DNA of 38,855 bases from Rubrivivax sp. (lineage in GTDB: Bacteria; Pseudomonadota; Gammaproteobacteria; Burkholderiales; Burkholderiaceae_C). The notes beneath the pieces were generated by a model. That model did not search any database. It was not told the origin of the DNA and saw only the letters and a program-made list of their open reading frames with translations. The stretch is taken from NCBI GenBank assembly GCA_030653505.1, contig JAURZK010000060.1, positions 1 through 38,855 on the forward strand, read 5' to 3'. Of the stretch, positions 18,084 to 26,432 are shown piece by piece; within the stretch, counting starts at the first letter, position 1, and each line of letters starts with the position of its first letter. The translations under genes were made by a program, and so were the position numbers.

Positions 18084-19097
18084 TCAGGTGCGGCGGCGCG
18101 AGAGGAAGGTCTCGACCGCGCCGGCGATGCCGCTGCGGAAGGCCAGCACGCAGACCATGAAGATCAGGCCGGTGACCAGCGTCACCCAGCCACCGAAGGC
18201 GTCGAGGTAATACTGCAGCGCCACCACCAGCGCGGCCCCGATGGCGGGCCCGAAGACGGTGTGCATGCCGCCCAGCAAGGCCATCAGCACGACGTCGCCC
18301 GAGAGGTGCCAGTGCACGTCGGACAGCGCGGCCAGCTGGAACACCAGCGCCTTCATCGAGCCGGCCAGGCCCGACAGCGCCGCCGACAGCACGAAGAGCA
18401 TGAGCTTGTAGCGTTCGACCGGATAACCCAGCGAGCGCGCGCGCTGCTCGTGCTCGCGGATGGCCATCACCACGTGGCCGAAGGGCGAACGGATGACGCG
18501 GTGGATGAGCCACAGGCCGGCGACCGTGAGCAGCAGCACCAGGTGGTACATGGCCATGTCGCTGCGCAGGTCGATGACACCCAGCAGCGTGCCGCGGGGG
18601 ATCTGCTGCAGGCCGTCCTCGGCACCGGTGAAGGGCAGCTGCAGGAAGATGAAATACACCATCTGGGCCAGCGCCAGCGTGATCATCGCCAGATAGATGC
18701 CCTGGCGGTGGATCGCCAGCGCACCGAACACGGCACCCAGCAGCCCGGCGAACACCGTGCCGCCGAGCAAGCCCAGTTCGGGCGGCAGGCCCCAGTACTT
18801 GGTCAGCAGACCGGTGATGTAGGCCGCGCCCCCGAAGAAGGCCGCATGCCCGAAGGACATCATGCCGCCGAAGCCCAGCAGCAGGCTGTAGGCACAGGCG
18901 AACAAGGCCATGCACATCAGCTTCATCACGAACACCGGATACACCACCTGCGGCATCCAGGGCACCGCCAGCAGCAGCACGAGCACCACCACCACCGAAG
19001 TGGCAAAGAGCTTCCTGCGCAGCTCAGCCCCTGCGAGGGGCGCGCCGGCCTGCGAGGCATCGGCCGACGTTTCGGCCGTGTCCGGACGTTGTGTCAT
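18084..19097 (-). CDS. livM: Branched-chain amino acid-type ABC transporter permease (LivM family)
   Basis: A 337-residue inner-membrane permease with about nine hydrophobic helices and the LivM signature LGFGGMMSFGHAAFFGGAAY near residues 76-95, plus ALAIHRQGIYLAMITLALAQM and the loop REHEQRARSLGYPVERYKL that contacts the ATPase. ATG 19097 overlaps the livH stop (ATGA); the longer open frame is an artefact of the livH antisense register. The hydrophilic N-terminal 30 residues (MTQRPDTAETSADAS) are longer than usual. Substrates of this family include amino acids, amides, urea and aromatic acids; here the partner genes suggest a non-amino-acid ligand. Confidence 0.93.
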   Translation of the reverse strand: MTQRPDTAETSADASQAGAPLAGAELRRKLFATSVVVVLVLLLAVPWMPQVVYPVFVMKLMCMALFACAYSLLLGFGGMMSFGHAAFFGGAAYITGLLTKYWGLPPELGLLGGTVFAGLLGAVFGALAIHRQGIYLAMITLALAQMVYFIFLQLPFTGAEDGLQQIPRGTLLGVIDLRSDMAMYHLVLLLTVAGLWLIHRVIRSPFGHVVMAIREHEQRARSLGYPVERYKLMLFVLSAALSGLAGSMKALVFQLAALSDVHWHLSGDVVLMALLGGMHTVFGPAIGAALVVALQYYLDAFGGWVTLVTGLIFMVCVLAFRSGIAGAVETFLSRRRT

Positions 19098-19987
19098 GCC
19101 ACGCCCTCCTTGCCGAATAGCCCGCGCGGACGCAGCAGCAGCACCAGGGCCATGACGACGAAGATGATGGTGGTCGACGCCTCGGAATAGAAGACCTTGG
19201 TCAGGCCCTCGATCACGCCGATGCCCAGCGCCGTGACGATGGAGCCGAACACCGAGCCCATGCCACCGATGACGACGATGGCAAACACGATGATCACCAA
19301 GTTGGAGCCCATGCCCGAGTTCACGTGCAGGATGGGCGCGGCCAGCACACCGGTGAAGGCCGCCAGCGCGATGCCGCCGGCATAGGTGAAGGTGAGCAGG
19401 CGCGGCACGTCGACGCCGAAGGACTGGGTCAGCGCAGGCCGTTCGGTGGCGGCGCGCAGGCGCGCACCCAGGGGCGTGCGCTCGATCAGCCACCAGGTGG
19501 CCAAGCAGGCCGCCAGCGCGGCCACGATGACCCAGGCGCGGTAGATCGGCAGGATCATGAAGCCGAGGTTGAAGACCCCCTGAAGCTGCGCGGGCACCGC
19601 ATAGGCCTGGCCCGAGGTGCCGAAGGCAACACGAAAACCACCCTCCAGCACCAGCACCAGGCCGAAGGTCAGCAGCAGGCCGTAGATCGGGTCCAGGCCA
19701 TACAGGCGGCGCAGCAGCGTGCGCTCGAACACACCGCCCAGGGCGCCCACCCCCAGCGGCACCAGCAGCAGCGCGGCCCAGTAGCCCAGGCCCAGGTAGT
19801 GCTGCAGCATCCAGGCGGCGAAGGCGCCGACCATGAAAAACGCGCCGTGCGCGAAGTTGACGATGCGCAGCAGGCCGAAAATCACCGCCAGGCCCAGGCT
19901 GAGCACGGCGTAGAAGCAGCCATTGACCAGGCCCAGCATGACCTGGCCGGCCAGCGCGGGCAGGGGCAGACCGAAGATCTCAGGCAT
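19094..19987 (-). CDS. livH: Branched-chain amino acid-type ABC transporter permease (LivH family)
   Basis: A 297-residue inner-membrane permease. Typical LivH features are QVMLGLVNGCFYAVLSLGLA, FGLLRIVNFAHGAFFMVGAF (about 39-58), the ATPase-contact loop RTPLGARLRAATERPALTQS, and the end LRPRGLFGKEGVA. It begins the second block of the transporter, divergent from the araC-type gene with only 25 bp between starts, and is followed by livM, the TIM-barrel, SRPBCC and Tm-1-like genes with overlaps or short gaps. AGGGA precedes ATG 19987. It is separated from its binding protein and ATPases by the araC gene. Confidence 0.93.
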   Translation of the reverse strand: MPEIFGLPLPALAGQVMLGLVNGCFYAVLSLGLAVIFGLLRIVNFAHGAFFMVGAFAAWMLQHYLGLGYWAALLLVPLGVGALGGVFERTLLRRLYGLDPIYGLLLTFGLVLVLEGGFRVAFGTSGQAYAVPAQLQGVFNLGFMILPIYRAWVIVAALAACLATWWLIERTPLGARLRAATERPALTQSFGVDVPRLLTFTYAGGIALAAFTGVLAAPILHVNSGMGSNLVIIVFAIVVIGGMGSVFGSIVTALGIGVIEGLTKVFYSEASTTIIFVVMALVLLLRPRGLFGKEGVA

Positions 19988-20012
19988 GTCCAGTCCCTAT
20001 GATGTGCGGGCC

Positions 20013-20864
20013 ATGTGCAAGCATCCTGATACCTCCTGCGAGACCCTTTTGATGGGCAGTGGCACCGTGCAGACCCTGGTGCGCGCCGAACAATGCGAAG
20101 CGCTGGCGGCGCGCCACATCGCCCATGTGTCGGTGGTGGACGCGGCCGCGCCGTACACGGTGGTGCGCACCCACCTCAGTGGCGCCTTCATGCAGGTTTG
20201 CCTCGGTGGCGAGGGGCAGACGCTGCTGGACGGGCGCTGGTACACGCACAAACCCGGCAGCGTGACCTTTGCGCCCGCACACGTGCTGCATGCCTTTCAC
20301 TGCGTGCCGGGCAAACGCTGGCAACTGGCCTGGGTGCGTTTCAAGCCCGAGTCGGCGCGCTCCGCCAATGGCGTCATGGCACCGACCATGAGCCCCTTCG
20401 ACGGTCGCGTGCTGGAAAACGCCATCCGTGGCCTGGCCGCCGAGATGGAAGGCGCGGCCGACCCCGGCACTTGCGTGGTGTGGGTCGACGTCATCGAGCG
20501 CTACGTCGCGCGCATCCTCGAGCCGCTGCAGCGTGAGCCCCGGCTGGTGCCGGTGTGGAACGCCGTCAAGGCCGACCTCGCGCGCCGCTGGACACTGGCC
20601 GACCTGGCCGCGCTGGCCAACACCAGCGAAGAGCACCTGCGCCGGCTGTGCCAGAAGAGCCTGGGCCGCAGCCCCGGCAAACAGCTCGCCGCGCTGCGCA
20701 TTGCGAACGCGGCCCACGTGCTGGCCACCACTTCCGAGAAGGTGGAGGTCATCGCACGCGGCGTGGGCTACGCCAACCCGTTTGCGTTCTCCAACACCTT
20801 CAAGCGCCTGACCGGCTTCCGCCCGTCGGACTACCGTGCCAAGCCGCGCGGTGCTGAGCGTTGA
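20013..20864 (+). CDS. AraC family transcriptional regulator
   Basis: A 283-residue regulator with an N-terminal cupin-like ligand domain (about 30-130: TVVRTHLSGAFMQVCLGG, YTHKPGSVTFAPAHVLHAF) and two C-terminal AraC helix-turn-helices (about 185-280: WTLADLAALANTSEEHLRRL and VEVIARGVGYANPFAFSNTF, then KRLTGFRPSDYR). Two starts are plausible: ATG 20013, used here, and ATG 20052; neither has a strong Shine-Dalgarno, and the later one leaves a 64-bp divergent gap with livH instead of 25 bp. It is divergent from the livHM-TIM-SRPBCC-Tm1 block and convergent with livF (14 bp gap). Its position between both halves of the transporter suggests it controls both. Confidence 0.9.
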   Translation: MCKHPDTSCETLLMGSGTVQTLVRAEQCEALAARHIAHVSVVDAAAPYTVVRTHLSGAFMQVCLGGEGQTLLDGRWYTHKPGSVTFAPAHVLHAFHCVPGKRWQLAWVRFKPESARSANGVMAPTMSPFDGRVLENAIRGLAAEMEGAADPGTCVVWVDVIERYVARILEPLQREPRLVPVWNAVKADLARRWTLADLAALANTSEEHLRRLCQKSLGRSPGKQLAALRIANAAHVLATTSEKVEVIARGVGYANPFAFSNTFKRLTGFRPSDYRAKPRGAER

Positions 20865-20878
20865 GTGGCAGCGCATGA

Positions 20879-21583
20879 TCAGACGCCGATGCGCGCGGTG
20901 ATCGCGTCGAAGTCGCGCAGCAGGGTGGCCGCGTCGAAGGTGTCGGTGATGCGGCCGGACTCCATCAGGCAGTGCCTGTCTGCCAGCTCGGCGGCGAAGT
21001 GCACGTTCTGCTCGACCAGCACGATGGTGTAGCCGCGTGCCTTGAGCTGGCGGATGAGTGCGCCGATGCGGTCCACGATCACCGGCGCCAGGCCTTCGGT
21101 GGGCTCGTCCAGCAACAGCACCCGGGCGCCGGTGCGCAGGATGCGGGCGATGGCCAGCATCTGCTGCTCGCCACCCGAGAGGTGGGTGCCGGCGGAGCTG
21201 GCGCGCTGCGCCAGGTTGGGGAAGAGGTCGAACAGTTCGGCCTCGGTCATGCCACCGGCGGCCACCACGGGCGGCAGGCGCAGGTTCTCGCGCACCGAGA
21301 GCGAGGCATAGACACCGCGGTCGTCCGGGCAGTAGGCCAGGCCCAGGCGCCCGATGTGGTGCGGCGCCATGCCGATCAGTTCCTGGCCCTTGAAGCGCAG
21401 CGAGCCCTGGCGCCTGTCCATCAGGCCCATGACCGTCTTGAGCAGGGTGGACTTGCCCGCGCCGTTGCGGCCGAGCAGCGTGACGAGTTCACCCTCGTGC
21501 ACCGTCATGCTCGCGCCGTGCAGCGCCTGGCTCGGCCCGTACCAGGCACACACGTCGCGCAATACGAGCAGGGGCTCAGCCAT
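20879..21583 (-). CDS. livF: ABC transporter ATP-binding protein (LivF family)
   Basis: A 234-residue cytoplasmic ATPase: Walker A GRNGAGKST, signature LSGGEQQMLAIARIL, Walker B RVLLLDEPTEGLAP, and switch histidine region of LivF type. ATG 21583 is taken because the protein then begins MAEPLLVLRDVCAWYG and overlaps the end of livG by 8 bp; the longer frame is livG read in another register. It powers the LivHM permease together with LivG. It ends 14 bp from the araC stop, convergent. Confidence 0.94.
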   Translation of the reverse strand: MAEPLLVLRDVCAWYGPSQALHGASMTVHEGELVTLLGRNGAGKSTLLKTVMGLMDRRQGSLRFKGQELIGMAPHHIGRLGLAYCPDDRGVYASLSVRENLRLPPVVAAGGMTEAELFDLFPNLAQRASSAGTHLSGGEQQMLAIARILRTGARVLLLDEPTEGLAPVIVDRIGALIRQLKARGYTIVLVEQNVHFAAELADRHCLMESGRITDTFDAATLLRDFDAITARIGV

Positions 21584-22367
21584 GGGGCGGCTGCGCCGTG
21601 GCGCCGTGTTTGCGTTGCCCGGCATGGCCGTGGCCCAGGTAGGCCTCGACCACACGCGGATCCCTGGAGACCGTGGCGTAGTCGCCCTCGGCCAGCACCT
21701 CGCCGCGCGCCAGCACGGTGATGCGGTCGCACAGGTCGGCCACCACGGACAGGTTGTGCTCCACCATGAGCACGGTCCGCCCGCGCGCGGCATGGCGGAT
21801 CATCGCTGACGCGTGCGCGATGTCTTCGGCGCCCATGCCGGCCATGGGCTCGTCGAGCAGCAGCACACGCGGCTGCAGCGCCAGCGTGGTGGCCAGTTCC
21901 AGTGCCCGCTTGCGGCCGTAGGGCAGTTCGCCTGCCACGTGCTGCGCCCAGGCCGAGAGGCCGGCCTCGGCCAGCAGTTCGTGTGTGCGTTCGTCGAAGC
22001 GCTGCAGCGTGCGGTCGCTGCGCCACCAGTCCATGGAGTGCCCCCGTTGGCGCTGCAGCGCCAGGCGCAGGTTCTCGAACACGCTGAGCTGGCCGAACAC
22101 CGCCGAGATCTGGAACGAGCGCACCAGCCCCATGCGCGCCACCGCGTCGGCCCGGGTGTGCGTGATGTCGCGGCCCTGGTAACGGATGCGGCCCGCGGTG
22201 GCGTCGATGAAACGCGTGAGCAGGTTGAAGCAGGTCGTCTTGCCGGCGCCATTGGGGCCGATGAGGGCGTGGATGCTGCCCTCCATCACCGACAGGTTCA
22301 CGTCGGACAAGGCCCGAAAGCCGCTGAAGGTGCGGCTGAGCCCCTGCGTTTCCAGAATGGCGGTCAT
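21576..22367 (-). CDS. livG: ABC transporter ATP-binding protein (LivG family)
   Basis: A 263-residue cytoplasmic ATPase: Walker A GPNGAGKTT, the LivG segment MGLVRSFQISAVFGQLSVFE, the degenerate signature ELPYGRKRALELA in place of LSGGQ (normal for LivG), Walker B RVLLLDEPMAGM, and EHNLSVVADLCDRITVL. ATG 22367 gives the usual beginning MTAILETQGLSRTFSG; a TTG at 22382 is less likely. It lies 98 bp after the binding-protein gene and overlaps livF by 8 bp. Confidence 0.94.
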   Translation of the reverse strand: MTAILETQGLSRTFSGFRALSDVNLSVMEGSIHALIGPNGAGKTTCFNLLTRFIDATAGRIRYQGRDITHTRADAVARMGLVRSFQISAVFGQLSVFENLRLALQRQRGHSMDWWRSDRTLQRFDERTHELLAEAGLSAWAQHVAGELPYGRKRALELATTLALQPRVLLLDEPMAGMGAEDIAHASAMIRHAARGRTVLMVEHNLSVVADLCDRITVLARGEVLAEGDYATVSRDPRVVEAYLGHGHAGQRKHGATAQPPHG

Positions 22368-22465
22368 GAAGGCCTTGAGCAATTCGGGCGCGCGCCGGCG
22401 TGCGCGGTCAGGCCGGCACCGGCCAGGTGGCCCGTGCGCAGCCGACGGTCAGGGTCGGCCCGGGT

Positions 22466-23713
22466 TCAGCGCTTGACCAGGTAGCAGGTGCTCTGCGACA
22501 GCGGCATGAAGGCCTGGTCTGCCGGGATGGTCTTCAGGAGCTTGAGATAGTCCCACGGCCCCTTGGACTCTGCGGGCGTCTTCACCTGCCAGAGGTACAT
22601 GTCGTGCACCATGCGCCCGTCTTCGCGGATCTTGCCGCCCTTGGCGAACATGTCGTTGATCGGCATCTCGCGCATCTTGGCAGAGACGGCGTCCGGGTCG
22701 TCCGAGCCCGCAGCCTGCACCGCCTTCAGGTAGTGCATGGTGGACGAATAGTCACCGGCGTGGGCCATGTTCGGCATCTGGCCACCCGCGCGCTGCTGGT
22801 AGCGCCGCGCGAAGGCGCGTGTCTCGTCGTTCATGTCCCAGTACCAGGCGTTGGTGAGCTGCAGGCCTTGCGCGGTGGGCAGGCCCAGCGCGTGCACGTC
22901 CTGGATCCAGAGCAGCAGCGCAGCCAGCTTCTGGGTCTTGGTGAGGCCGAATTCGTTGGCCGCCTTGATGGCGTTGATGGTGTCGTTGCCGGTGGACGCC
23001 AGGCCGATGACCTTGGCCTTGGAGGCCTGCGCCTGCAGCACGTAGGACGAGAAATCGGTCGTGCCCAGCGGATGGCGCGCCGCACCCACCACACGCCCCT
23101 TGTTGGCGCGCACCACGTCGCCGACCTGCTGTTCCAGGCCGATGCCGAAGGCGAAGTCTACCGTGAGGAAAAACCAGGTGTCGCCCCCGCCTTCGACCAC
23201 CGCGCGGCCGGTGCCGTTCGCCAGCGAGTAGGCGTCGTAGGTGTAGTGCACGGTGTAGGGTGAGCACTGCGCATTCGTCACGCCCACGTTGGAGGCGTTG
23301 TTGACGATGGCGTGGCGCTTCTTCTCCTTCGCCACCCCGGCCACGGCCAGGGCCACACCCGAGTTGGCCAGGTCGTTGATCATGTCCACGCCGGCGTCGT
23401 ACCACTCGCGCGCCTTGGCCGCGCCCACGTCGGCCTTGTTCTGGTGGTCGGCAGAAACCACCTCGATGGGCTTGCCGAACATCCGGCCGCCGAAGTCCTC
23501 CACGGCCATCTTCACGGCCTCGACCGCGCCCTTGCCCGAAATGTCGGCGTACACGCCGGAGATGTCGGTCAGCACGCCGATGCGCAACACGTCGTTGGAC
23601 AGCCGGCCTTGCTGGGTGCCTTGCGCCTGGGCCTGTGCCTGGGCTTGTACCGGGGCAATACCCACACTGGCCGCGGCAACAACGGATGCGACGGCCCACA
23701 GTTTCAGTTCCAT
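22466..23713 (-). CDS. Periplasmic substrate-binding protein of a Liv-type ABC transporter
   Basis: A 415-residue secreted binding protein of the type I periplasmic family (LivK/AmiC-like). A signal peptide (MELKLWAVASVVAAASVG) ends near APVQA, followed by a Gln-Ala repeat. The mature part begins LRIGVLTDISGVYADISGKG, with later AVEDFGGRMFGKPIEV, DQNKADVG-like and FFLTVDFAFG and the end GPWDYLKLLKTI. AGGAGAC is 6-7 nt upstream of ATG 23713. It opens the first transporter block and delivers the ligand to LivHM. Sequences of this branch (SADHQNKADVG, DMINDLANSGVALAV) are common beside aromatic or amide catabolic genes in Burkholderiales; the ligand is unknown. Confidence 0.93.
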   Translation of the reverse strand: MELKLWAVASVVAAASVGIAPVQAQAQAQAQGTQQGRLSNDVLRIGVLTDISGVYADISGKGAVEAVKMAVEDFGGRMFGKPIEVVSADHQNKADVGAAKAREWYDAGVDMINDLANSGVALAVAGVAKEKKRHAIVNNASNVGVTNAQCSPYTVHYTYDAYSLANGTGRAVVEGGGDTWFFLTVDFAFGIGLEQQVGDVVRANKGRVVGAARHPLGTTDFSSYVLQAQASKAKVIGLASTGNDTINAIKAANEFGLTKTQKLAALLLWIQDVHALGLPTAQGLQLTNAWYWDMNDETRAFARRYQQRAGGQMPNMAHAGDYSSTMHYLKAVQAAGSDDPDAVSAKMREMPINDMFAKGGKIREDGRMVHDMYLWQVKTPAESKGPWDYLKLLKTIPADQAFMPLSQSTCYLVKR

Positions 23714-23959
23714 GTCTTGTCTCCTGATTGCTTGCAGCCCCGAACCCGCTGTCCGAGTGAACGCAATACTAGAAGCGGGCGTGGCCAGCGCCCATGGTCT
23801 GAAGGCACACACATCTACTCAGAACACACATGCCCGGCGCGCCGGCCTGGGCTGTACGGCCCGACGGCGACGCGTCTGCGACGATTCAATCAACGGATCA
23901 GCAAGGAGGCAATTGCGGCCCACGGGCCGAATTTGGCAACCCGTTGTCGGGGTGTCTGC
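23714..23959. other. Intergenic region upstream of the binding-protein gene
   Basis: It should contain the promoter of the livKGF block. A -10-like TAGTAT (minus strand, near 23767-23772) has no good -35 partner. The only clear structure is the inverted repeat listed separately at 23911-23933. Confidence 0.4.
23911..23933 (-). terminator. Inverted repeat, possible terminator of the PEP-CTERM gene
   Basis: CGGCCC (23916-23921) and GGGCCG (23924-23929) form a perfect stem around a 2-base centre, extended by AATT on both outer sides. It lies 27-49 bp after the stop of the PEP-CTERM gene, the usual place for a terminator, but the downstream T-run on the minus strand is poor. Confidence 0.4.
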
Positions 23960-25021
23960 CTACGGGCGGCCGCGCCGCCTCGCCCGCCGTACTGCCACAG
24001 TCGCCAGCCCGGCCAGCCACAGCATGAGCGAGGGCGCCTCGGGTACGGCCGTGACGTAGGCTTGGCGGAAGTCGAAGCCGCTGCCCATCCCTGTCATGGC
24101 ATACGTGTCCACCGGGTTGCCGCCAGCATCACGCACCTGCTGCACGCCGCCCCAGGCCAGCGTGTGCCCGATGTCGGCCGAGGCGCCTGCGCTGGCGCCG
24201 CCGGGCCCCGCCAGGAAGCTGCCAGCGATCGAGTTCGCACTGGCAGACATCTCGAAGACGACGTTGGCCCCGGTGTAGAGCACGAACACGACGTCCACCA
24301 TGCCCGGGCTCGTCCCGCTGCAGACCTGGCCTGCCGGGCCCCATTGGCAACTGCCCTGGTGTTGGTCCTGCAATATCCACCCTGCACCGCTGGTCATCGA
24401 CACCCGCGTTTCCCAGGCGGAACTGGCATTGAAGAAGCTGGGGGACGCCGTGTCGAGCAGCAAGCCATCGACCATGACGGAAGCGTCGACGCGAATCTGC
24501 GCCGTGACAGTGAAGGGCGTGCCCGGTGCGGCCAGGGGGACGACAAACTGGAAGACATCGCGGAACAGGGTGCTTGCGTTCGTGTTGCCCGAGGCGTTCG
24601 GCGAGGGCGAAAGCCAGTCGGAGGACATCACGCTTGCCGAAGCCACGGTCGACAAGTGGAGCCCGCCGGCCTCCGGTCGCGACCAGGCCGCGCTATGGCC
24701 GGCAGCGTAGCCGCCGACAGTCGCATGCGTGCTGTTGGCTTCACGTTCAGCCACCAGCGTTGCGAACGGCAGCGGGCTGGACAGCGACGAATGTGCCGAC
24801 TGCGGCTGCACCAGTGACCCGAACCTGGCGTTCGCATCGGCGCTCACCTCGGCGTAGTACAGGCTCTGCGCCTGCACCGCAGTCGCCGTCGCGGCACCGA
24901 AGACGGCGGCGGGCAGGCCTGTCTTCAACGCTTGCCGAAGCCCGCGCATCATGCCTGCCGCGGTGGGCCAGCGGTGCAACCGTGTCGGCCGCAGTGCGGT
25001 CGGGGGGGTGTTGCACGCCAT
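23960..25021 (-). CDS. PEP-CTERM sorting-domain protein
   Basis: A 353-residue exported protein. The C-terminus shows the PEP-CTERM sorting signal: VPEAPSLMLWLAG, a hydrophobic helix and a basic RRARRRGRP tail. The motif has PEAPS where PEPS is usual. A hydrophobic signal segment (TGLPAAVFGAATATAVQA) lies near residues 33-52. The Ser/Thr/Asn-rich middle is predicted beta-rich; no named domain is seen. ATG 25021 is chosen because GGGAG lies 6 nt upstream, giving a long basic N-region before the signal; a start at the internal MMRGL would look more standard but lacks a site. Known family role: an exosortase (XrtA/EpsH) cleaves at the motif and the protein joins the extracellular polysaccharide matrix. 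PrsK/PrsR and polysaccharide genes follow in the window. Confidence 0.85.
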   Translation of the reverse strand: MACNTPPTALRPTRLHRWPTAAGMMRGLRQALKTGLPAAVFGAATATAVQAQSLYYAEVSADANARFGSLVQPQSAHSSLSSPLPFATLVAEREANSTHATVGGYAAGHSAAWSRPEAGGLHLSTVASASVMSSDWLSPSPNASGNTNASTLFRDVFQFVVPLAAPGTPFTVTAQIRVDASVMVDGLLLDTASPSFFNASSAWETRVSMTSGAGWILQDQHQGSCQWGPAGQVCSGTSPGMVDVVFVLYTGANVVFEMSASANSIAGSFLAGPGGASAGASADIGHTLAWGGVQQVRDAGGNPVDTYAMTGMGSGFDFRQAYVTAVPEAPSLMLWLAGLATVAVRRARRRGRP

Positions 25022-25160
25022 GATGGACTCCCGGTGAACGCCCCGCCTGAACGGCCCGATCGGACGACGCGGGCTGACCCGAAGGGCTTTGCTGAGGACT
25101 GGCACCGAATCTAGCCCGGCGGCCGTTAGCAGAGCGTTAGTTGGCGCCACGCTCCCGCGA

Positions 25161-25186
25161 GACGGCGGGAGACGGCGGGAGACGGC
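25161..25186. repeat. Tandem 10-bp repeat
   Basis: GACGGCGGGA is repeated twice exactly, followed by a partial third unit GACGGC. It may vary in copy number; no function is visible. Confidence 0.8.
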
Positions 25187-25222
25187 AGCTTCGTCAACCG
25201 CGGGATGCCGGCCGCGATCCCT

Positions 25223-25245
25223 GGTCCGTTGGTCCGTTGGTTCGT
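25223..25245. repeat. Tandem 8-bp repeat
   Basis: GGTCCGTT occurs twice exactly, followed by the near copy GGTTCGT. It lies 37 bp from the 10-bp array. Confidence 0.8.
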
Positions 25246-25403
25246 GCGTCGGGTGAGGTCAGGCCGGCCGGTCGGGGTGGACCCTTCTGCGTCGTGGTCT
25301 GCACCGAGCGCCCACCTCAGCGTGCGTTGTTCGCACGGCCGTCGGGACGCGCTGCGGGCTGCATGACAGAATTTCAGGCTTTCCGGCCGCCAGTGCACCT
25401 CTC

Positions 25404-26411
25404 ATGAAAATCCTGCTCACCGGCGCCGCCGGCTTCATCGGCATGACCACCGCACTGCGCCTGCTGGCGCGCGGCGACGAGGTGGTGGGGCTGGACAACC
25501 TCAACGACTACTACGAGGTCAGCCTCAAGGAAGCGCGCCTGGCGCGCTTGACGCCGCACGAGCGCTTCCGCTTCGTGAAGCTCGATGTCGGCGACCGCGC
25601 CGGCATCGAGAAGCTCTTTTCCACCGAAGACTTCGACCGCGTCATCCACCTCGCCGCGCAGGCCGGTGTGCGCTACTCGCTGCAGAACCCGCACGCCTAC
25701 ATCGACAGCAACGTCGTCGGCTTCATGAACATCCTCGAGGGCTGCCGGCATGCCAAGGTGCAGCACCTGGTCTACGCGTCGAGCTCCAGCGTCTACGGCG
25801 GCAACACCCGGATGCCGTTCTCCGAGCACGACAGCGTCGACCACCCGGTGAGCATGTACGCGGCGACGAAGAAGGCCAACGAGCTGATGGCGCACACCTA
25901 CAGCCACCTCTTCGGCCTGCCCACCACGGGGCTGCGCTTCTTCACCGTCTACGGCCCCTGGGGCCGGCCCGACATGGCGCTGTTCCTGTTCACCAAGGCC
26001 ATCCTCGAAGGCCGGCCGATCGACGTCTTCAACCACGGCAACATGCGGCGTGACTTCACCTTCGTCGACGACATCGTCGAAGGTGTCATCCGCGTCATGG
26101 ACCGCACGGCCGAGCCGAACCCTGGCTACGTCTCCGACACGCCCGACCCGGGCACCAGCAACGTGCCCTACCGCGTGTTCAACATCGGCAACCACAACCC
26201 GGTGCAGCTGCTGGACTACATCGGCTGCATCGAGGACGCCGTGGGCATGAAGGCGCAGAAGAACCTGCTGCCGCTGCAGGACGGCGACGTGCCGGCGACC
26301 TATGCCGACGTCGACGCGCTGCGCGACTGGGTCGGTTTCACGCCGGCCACCGACATCCGCGCCGGCATCGGGCGCTTCGTGGCCTGGTACCGCGACTACT
26401 ACAAGGTCTGA
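25404..26411 (+). CDS. NAD-dependent epimerase, UDP-glucuronate 4-epimerase type
   Basis: A 335-residue short-chain-type nucleotide-sugar epimerase. The Rossmann glycine motif is GAAGFIG (7-13), the acidic cofactor residue follows in [16 protein letters not shown], and the catalytic S-x-n-Y-xxx-K is seen in ASSSSVYGG and [10 protein letters not shown]. The stretch [20 protein letters not shown] is typical of UDP-glucuronate/galacturonate epimerases. It would supply galacturonate units for extracellular polysaccharide, in line with the sugar transferase on the other strand. The start is ATG 25404; the upstream Shine-Dalgarno is weak. It faces the protease gene convergently with a 21-bp gap. 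Confidence 0.93.
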   Translation: MKILLTGAAGFIGMTTALRLLARGDEVVGLDNLNDYYEVSLKEARLARLTPHERFRFVKLDVGDRAGIEKLFSTEDFDRVIHLAAQAGVRYSLQNPHAYIDSNVVGFMNILEGCRHAKVQHLVYASSSSVYGGNTRMPFSEHDSVDHPVSMYAATKKANELMAHTYSHLFGLPTTGLRFFTVYGPWGRPDMALFLFTKAILEGRPIDVFNHGNMRRDFTFVDDIVEGVIRVMDRTAEPNPGYVSDTPDPGTSNVPYRVFNIGNHNPVQLLDYIGCIEDAVGMKAQKNLLPLQDGDVPATYADVDALRDWVGFTPATDIRAGIGRFVAWYRDYYKV

Positions 26412-26432
26412 CGGCGGCCACCCGGGTGGCGT

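Larger units (their letters stand above)
25022..25403. other. 382-bp divergent intergenic region with short tandem repeats
   Basis: It separates the PEP-CTERM gene (minus) from the epimerase gene (plus). It holds two short tandem arrays (25161-25186 and 25223-25245) and the direct repeat CGTTAG-N5-CGTTAG (25124-25140) on an 11-bp period, about 105-120 bp upstream of the PEP-CTERM start. A sigma-54-like TGGCGCC on the minus strand there has GC at 11 rather than 10 bases, so I do not call a promoter. Confidence 0.5.

Noticed and set aside
15529..18915. A single 1128-codon minus-strand frame ending with the Tm-1-like gene
   Set aside because: It runs antisense-register through three other genes on the same strand. 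The ATGA overlap at 16749-16752 and the family N-terminus fix the start at 16752.
25130..25150. Sigma-54-like element upstream of the PEP-CTERM gene
   Set aside because: The -24-like GG and -12-like GC are separated by 11 bases rather than 10, and the -12 element is poor.
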